Below, in pieces: positions 6,257 through 8,706 of a stretch of DNA of 8,706 nucleotides. The notes under the pieces were generated by a model. That model was not told the origin of the DNA and ran no database searches. It worked only from the letters and a program-made list of their open reading frames with translations. The stretch is from Alphaproteobacteria bacterium UBA6347 (GTDB taxonomy: Bacteria > Pseudomonadota > Alphaproteobacteria > CAAGCB01 > CAG-977). Location: NCBI GenBank assembly GCA_002440235.1, contig DJRZ01000038.1:1-8706 (forward strand), written 5' to 3'. The position numbers and the translations under genes are program-made. Numbering within the stretch: the first letter of the stretch is position 1; each line of letters begins with the position of its first letter.

Positions 6257-6811
6257 ATGTTTCAATATATCGCATTCAACAAACCCTACGGCGTTTTAAG
6301 CCAGTTCACGCCCGAAGGCGGACACGCGGCTTTGAACGGATTTTCCCTGCCGCCGGACGTGTATGCGGCGGGCAGGCTGGATCACGACAGCGAAGGTCTG
6401 GTTCTGCTGACCGACGACGGACGTTTGATCAAAAGACTGCTCGACCCGAAATTCGCGCACCCCCGTTCCTATCTGGCGCAGGTGGATGGGCAAATCACGC
6501 CCGACGCGGTCGAACGGCTGAAAAAGGGTGTCGCGATCAAGGGATACAAAACCAAACCGTGCCAAGCCGAAATTCTGTCCGTTCCGCCGAACCTGCCCGA
6601 CCGCGACCCGCCGGTCCGGTACCGCAAAAGCGTCCCGACGTCGTGGGTGCGCCTGACGCTGACCGAAGGCAAAAACCGTCAGGTCCGCCATATGACCGCC
6701 GCCGTCGGGTTTCCGACTTTGCGGCTGGTGCGCGTGTCGATCGGACGGCTGGAATTGGGAAATTTGCGGGTCGGGGAATGGAAAAACGTCAAAAAGGGGG
6801 ACATTCTGTGA
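6257..6811 (+). CDS. rluE: 23S rRNA pseudouridine synthase, RluE-like (RsuA family)
   Basis: Converts uridine to pseudouridine in rRNA; E. coli RluE acts on position 2457 of 23S rRNA. The 184-residue product starts YIAFNKPYGVLSQF, has the catalytic motif AAGRLDHDSEGLVLLT with nucleophile D42, then RSYLAQVDG, RKSVPTSWVRLTL, EGKNRQVRHMTAAVGFPTL and GEWKNV. The PTSW and KNRQVRHMTA blocks and the lack of an N-terminal S4 domain fit RluE better than RsuA, RluB or RluF. It lacks the extra N-terminal residues of E. coli RluE (217 residues as I recall), which are not part of the catalytic fold. AAGGAAA precedes the ATG. The stop TGA overlaps the GTG of the histidine kinase gene (GTGA), so this housekeeping gene heads a coupled operon. 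Substrate position is inferred from homology. Confidence 0.9.
   Translation: MFQYIAFNKPYGVLSQFTPEGGHAALNGFSLPPDVYAAGRLDHDSEGLVLLTDDGRLIKRLLDPKFAHPRSYLAQVDGQITPDAVERLKKGVAIKGYKTKPCQAEILSVPPNLPDRDPPVRYRKSVPTSWVRLTLTEGKNRQVRHMTAAVGFPTLRLVRVSIGRLELGNLRVGEWKNVKKGDIL
6794..6800 (+). promoter_or_regulatory. Ribosome binding site that decides the histidine kinase start
   Basis: AAGGGGG sits seven bases before the GTG at 6808, inside the end of rluE. It supports that GTG over the upstream ATG at 6559 in the same frame, which would place 83 residues of out-of-frame rluE translation ahead of the kinase. Confidence 0.75.
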
Positions 6812-8541
6812 TTTTCAAACCGAAAAGCTCCGCCGCGCCCGAAAAAAAACGCGCGTTTCTGAGCCTGAACGCCAAAATCTTTTTGGTTTTGATCCTGAGC
6901 GTCGCGGGCATGTGTTCGCTGTTTTTCATGACGTTCATGGACAGCTATATCCGCCAGCTGAACCGCGAATCCGTCCTGTTGCGCAGAAAAACCGACACGA
7001 TCAACGAATTGTTCGAAGAAAACATGCGTCTGCGCCGCGGCGTCGAGGCTTTGATCGAAGAGCTGGAAAAACAGCCGCGCGATTCGATTTCGAAACTGTG
7101 GGACGGTCAAAACGACCTTTTCGTGATGAAGCCCGTCGACGACCGCATTTTGACGGCGCGCCGCGAACTGGTGTCGGATTTGAATTCGGGGCGCGTGCGC
7201 GAAGAGAAAATGCGGGAACTGGGATACGGCGTTTTCGTCGCGTTATTGCTGGTCTTCTTTGTGCTGGAGTTGCTATGGCTGATCGTGCGCCGGTGGGTGC
7301 TGAACCCCGTCGCGAAAATGGTCGAGGCGACGCATCACATCTCTTCGGGCGATTTTTCGTTCCGCGTTCCCATCGCGTCGCGCTTTTCCAAACAGGACGA
7401 GCTGGATCTGCTGGCGCGCGATTTCAACAAAATGGCGCGGGACATCGAAAACAACATTCGCGACATTCGGGAAAGCGAAATCTTTTTGCAAAACCTGATC
7501 GACACCATTCCCGACGGCATTCGCGTTCTGGACGAGGAATACAACATCGTTCTGACAAACCGCGCCTATAACGAAATGTGCGGCGGAATGTTCCCGCGCT
7601 TTCCGAAAAAATGTTTCGAAGTGTGCCGGAACGCCCAGCCCTGCGCGCCGGATCAAAGGGAATGCCCGCTGAGGCTGCTGAAACAAAATCCAGAACGCCC
7701 CGTCACGCTGATCCAGCGTTATGCGGACGCGAACGGGCGCGAACGGTTCATCGAGGTTTCCGCCGCCGCCGCTTTTCACAAAAAAGACGACGTCACCGAA
7801 CTGTGGGTGATCGAAATGCTGCGCCCGCTGGATAAAACGATCATGCTGTCGCATCAGCAAAAGCTTTCGTCGGTCGGCACGCTGGCAAGCTCCGTCGCGC
7901 ACGAAATGCGCAATCCGCTGGGATCCGTGCGGCTGATTTTGGAAAACATTCTGGACAAGATGGATTCCAAGCCCATGAACCCCGACGATTTGAAAAAATA
8001 CCTGTCGCTGGTGCACGAACAAATCTGCCACTGCATCACCGTCACGTCGCGTATGCTGAAACTGTCGCGCAAGTCGGACGGCGAACTGTCGCCCGTCGAC
8101 ATGGTCGAAGTCGTGACCGAAACGGCGGGACTGCTGGAATACGAAGCCAAAAAGTCGGGCGTCGCCGTCGCTGTCGACGCCGGTTCGGACGCCGCCGTCG
8201 TGCTGGCGTCGGACGCCGAAATGCGCATGATGACGGTCAATTTGATGCAAAACGCTTTTCACGCGATGGCGGACGGCGGAAAAATGACGATTTCGATTTC
8301 GAACGACGGCGAGGCGGTTCGCGTCGATTTCGCCGACACGGGGTGCGGCATACCGCCGGAAAACCTGCCGCGCATTTTCGAACCGTTCTTTTCGGAACGG
8401 CGGAACGACGGCAGCGGAACGGGACTGGGGCTGGCGATCGTCAAAAGCATCGTCGACGGTTGCGGCGGGACGATTTCGGTCGAAAGCGTCGTCGGCGCGG
8501 GAACGGTGTTTCATTTGAAATTCAAGGCGTATAAAAAATGA
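6808..8541 (+). CDS. Membrane sensor histidine kinase (TM-HAMP-PAS-HisKA-HATPase_c)
   Basis: Inner-membrane sensor kinase of 577 residues from the GTG at 6808. Order: basic N-terminus; TM1 about 24-44; a helical, charged periplasmic region of about 95 residues; TM2 about 141-160; HAMP about 161-214 (P167); PAS about 222-345; HisKA with SVAHEMRNPLGS, phospho-acceptor H365; HATPase_c with N482 in NLMQNAFHAM, D510 in DTGCGIP and GTGLGLAIV at 537-545. All catalytic boxes are intact. The PAS holds five cysteines (C258, C269, C273, C279, C286) in 29 residues, ending ECPL. I recall related PAS domains with C-x(n)-P-C-x-x-C-P arrangements, so metal, cofactor or redox sensing is possible but unproven. 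The H-box and PAS layout resemble kinases that partner NtrC-type regulators. No response regulator is present before the window ends. The gene is coupled to rluE upstream (GTGA) and to the hydrolase downstream (ATGA). Confidence 0.95.
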   Translation: MIFKPKSSAAPEKKRAFLSLNAKIFLVLILSVAGMCSLFFMTFMDSYIRQLNRESVLLRRKTDTINELFEENMRLRRGVEALIEELEKQPRDSISKLWDGQNDLFVMKPVDDRILTARRELVSDLNSGRVREEKMRELGYGVFVALLLVFFVLELLWLIVRRWVLNPVAKMVEATHHISSGDFSFRVPIASRFSKQDELDLLARDFNKMARDIENNIRDIRESEIFLQNLIDTIPDGIRVLDEEYNIVLTNRAYNEMCGGMFPRFPKKCFEVCRNAQPCAPDQRECPLRLLKQNPERPVTLIQRYADANGRERFIEVSAAAAFHKKDDVTELWVIEMLRPLDKTIMLSHQQKLSSVGTLASSVAHEMRNPLGSVRLILENILDKMDSKPMNPDDLKKYLSLVHEQICHCITVTSRMLKLSRKSDGELSPVDMVEVVTETAGLLEYEAKKSGVAVAVDAGSDAAVVLASDAEMRMMTVNLMQNAFHAMADGGKMTISISNDGEAVRVDFADTGCGIPPENLPRIFEPFFSERRNDGSGTGLGLAIVKSIVDGCGGTISVESVVGAGTVFHLKFKAYKK

Positions 8542-8706
8542 GGGAAAAAAGTTTAACGATTCGCGGCGAGAAATACGGCATTCCGGCGGTCATGGCGTTC
8601 CCGGACGCGGCGGGCGTCTTTCCCGCCGTCGTTTTCTGCCACGGAACGGGCGCGGACAAAAACGAGGTCGAAAACATTTTCGGCAGACTGGCGGCGGCGC
8701 TGGCGG
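8538..8706 (+). CDS. Alpha/beta hydrolase, N-terminal part (3' end outside window)
   Basis: An ATG at 8538 overlaps the kinase stop in ATGA, and the frame stays open to the window end, giving 56 residues. After MREKSLTIRGEKYGIPAVMAFP comes VFPAVVFCHGTGADKNEVEN. This is the first core strand followed by the HG oxyanion motif of alpha/beta hydrolases, in the style of dienelactone-hydrolase or acyl-esterase relatives (HGxxxxKNE). There is no signal peptide in the visible part, so it is probably cytosolic. The nucleophile elbow and the rest of the triad lie beyond the window, so enzyme class and substrate are unknown. No good Shine-Dalgarno precedes the ATG; translation is probably coupled to the kinase. 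Confidence 0.75.
   Translation, partial: MREKSLTIRGEKYGIPAVMAFPDAAGVFPAVVFCHGTGADKNEVENIFGRLAAALA

Noticed and set aside
6559..6807. Upstream in-frame extension of the histidine kinase
   Set aside because: The extra 83 residues are out-of-frame rluE sequence; the GTG at 6808 has a strong Shine-Dalgarno and leads straight into the basic N-terminus and TM1.
7273..8514. 413-codon open frame antisense to the histidine kinase
   Set aside because: Its translation is rich in R, H, Q and F without recognisable motifs, and it mirrors the codon bias of the kinase gene, whose domains are unmistakable.
1..8706. Mobile element, defence system or CRISPR signature
   Set aside because: I found no transposase, integrase, nuclease-effector pairing, direct-repeat array or abrupt composition change; all genes look like one chromosomal background.

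Overview
The window looks like a stretch of chromosome from a Gram-negative bacterium, most likely a proteobacterium (perhaps alphaproteobacterial; this is inferred from protein style only). The evidence is an E. coli-type GMP reductase, TcdA and RluE homologues, and a lipobox lipoprotein whose +2 residue does not signal inner-membrane retention. The DNA is GC-rich and very densely coded. There are ten genes, eight complete and one cut off at each edge. Only two gaps exceed 50 bases, both between divergent genes. I see no tRNA, rRNA, CRISPR array, insertion sequence or prophage.

Layout. (1) Bases 1-3139, plus strand: the 3' end of guaC (GMP reductase), then a fused aminoglycoside-phosphotransferase-like/P-loop kinase, then a tandem universal stress protein. 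The gaps are 16 and 12 bases, so this is probably one transcript. The kinase-USP pair recalls the mycobacterial dormancy pair Rv2004c-Rv2005c. (2) Bases 3146-3820, minus strand: an aquaporin of the AqpZ type with an altered selectivity filter, convergent with the USP gene. (3) Bases 3907-4680, plus strand: a probable outer-membrane lipoprotein with an alpha/beta-hydrolase catalytic triad, divergent from the aquaporin. (4) Bases 4677-6198, minus strand: a two-gene unit of a TatD-family metal-dependent hydrolase and TcdA, the tRNA t6A dehydratase. Their reading frames overlap by 8 bases, and the stop codon of tcdA interlocks with that of the lipoprotein gene in a CTAG. (5) Bases 6257-8706, plus strand: rluE (23S rRNA pseudouridine synthase), a membrane PAS-containing sensor histidine kinase, and the start of an alpha/beta hydrolase. 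These three are chained by GTGA and ATGA stop/start overlaps.

How the genes may work together. Two genes serve RNA modification (tcdA, rluE) and one purine salvage (guaC). The kinase/USP pair and the aquaporin suggest stress or osmotic physiology, and the sensor kinase has a cysteine-rich PAS domain with no response regulator in view. I do not see a clearly new multi-gene system. The points most worth a second look are the kinase-USP pair with altered nucleotide-binding residues in both members, the Phe/Tyr/Gly/Arg-type aquaporin filter, and the cysteine-rich PAS of the orphan-looking kinase.
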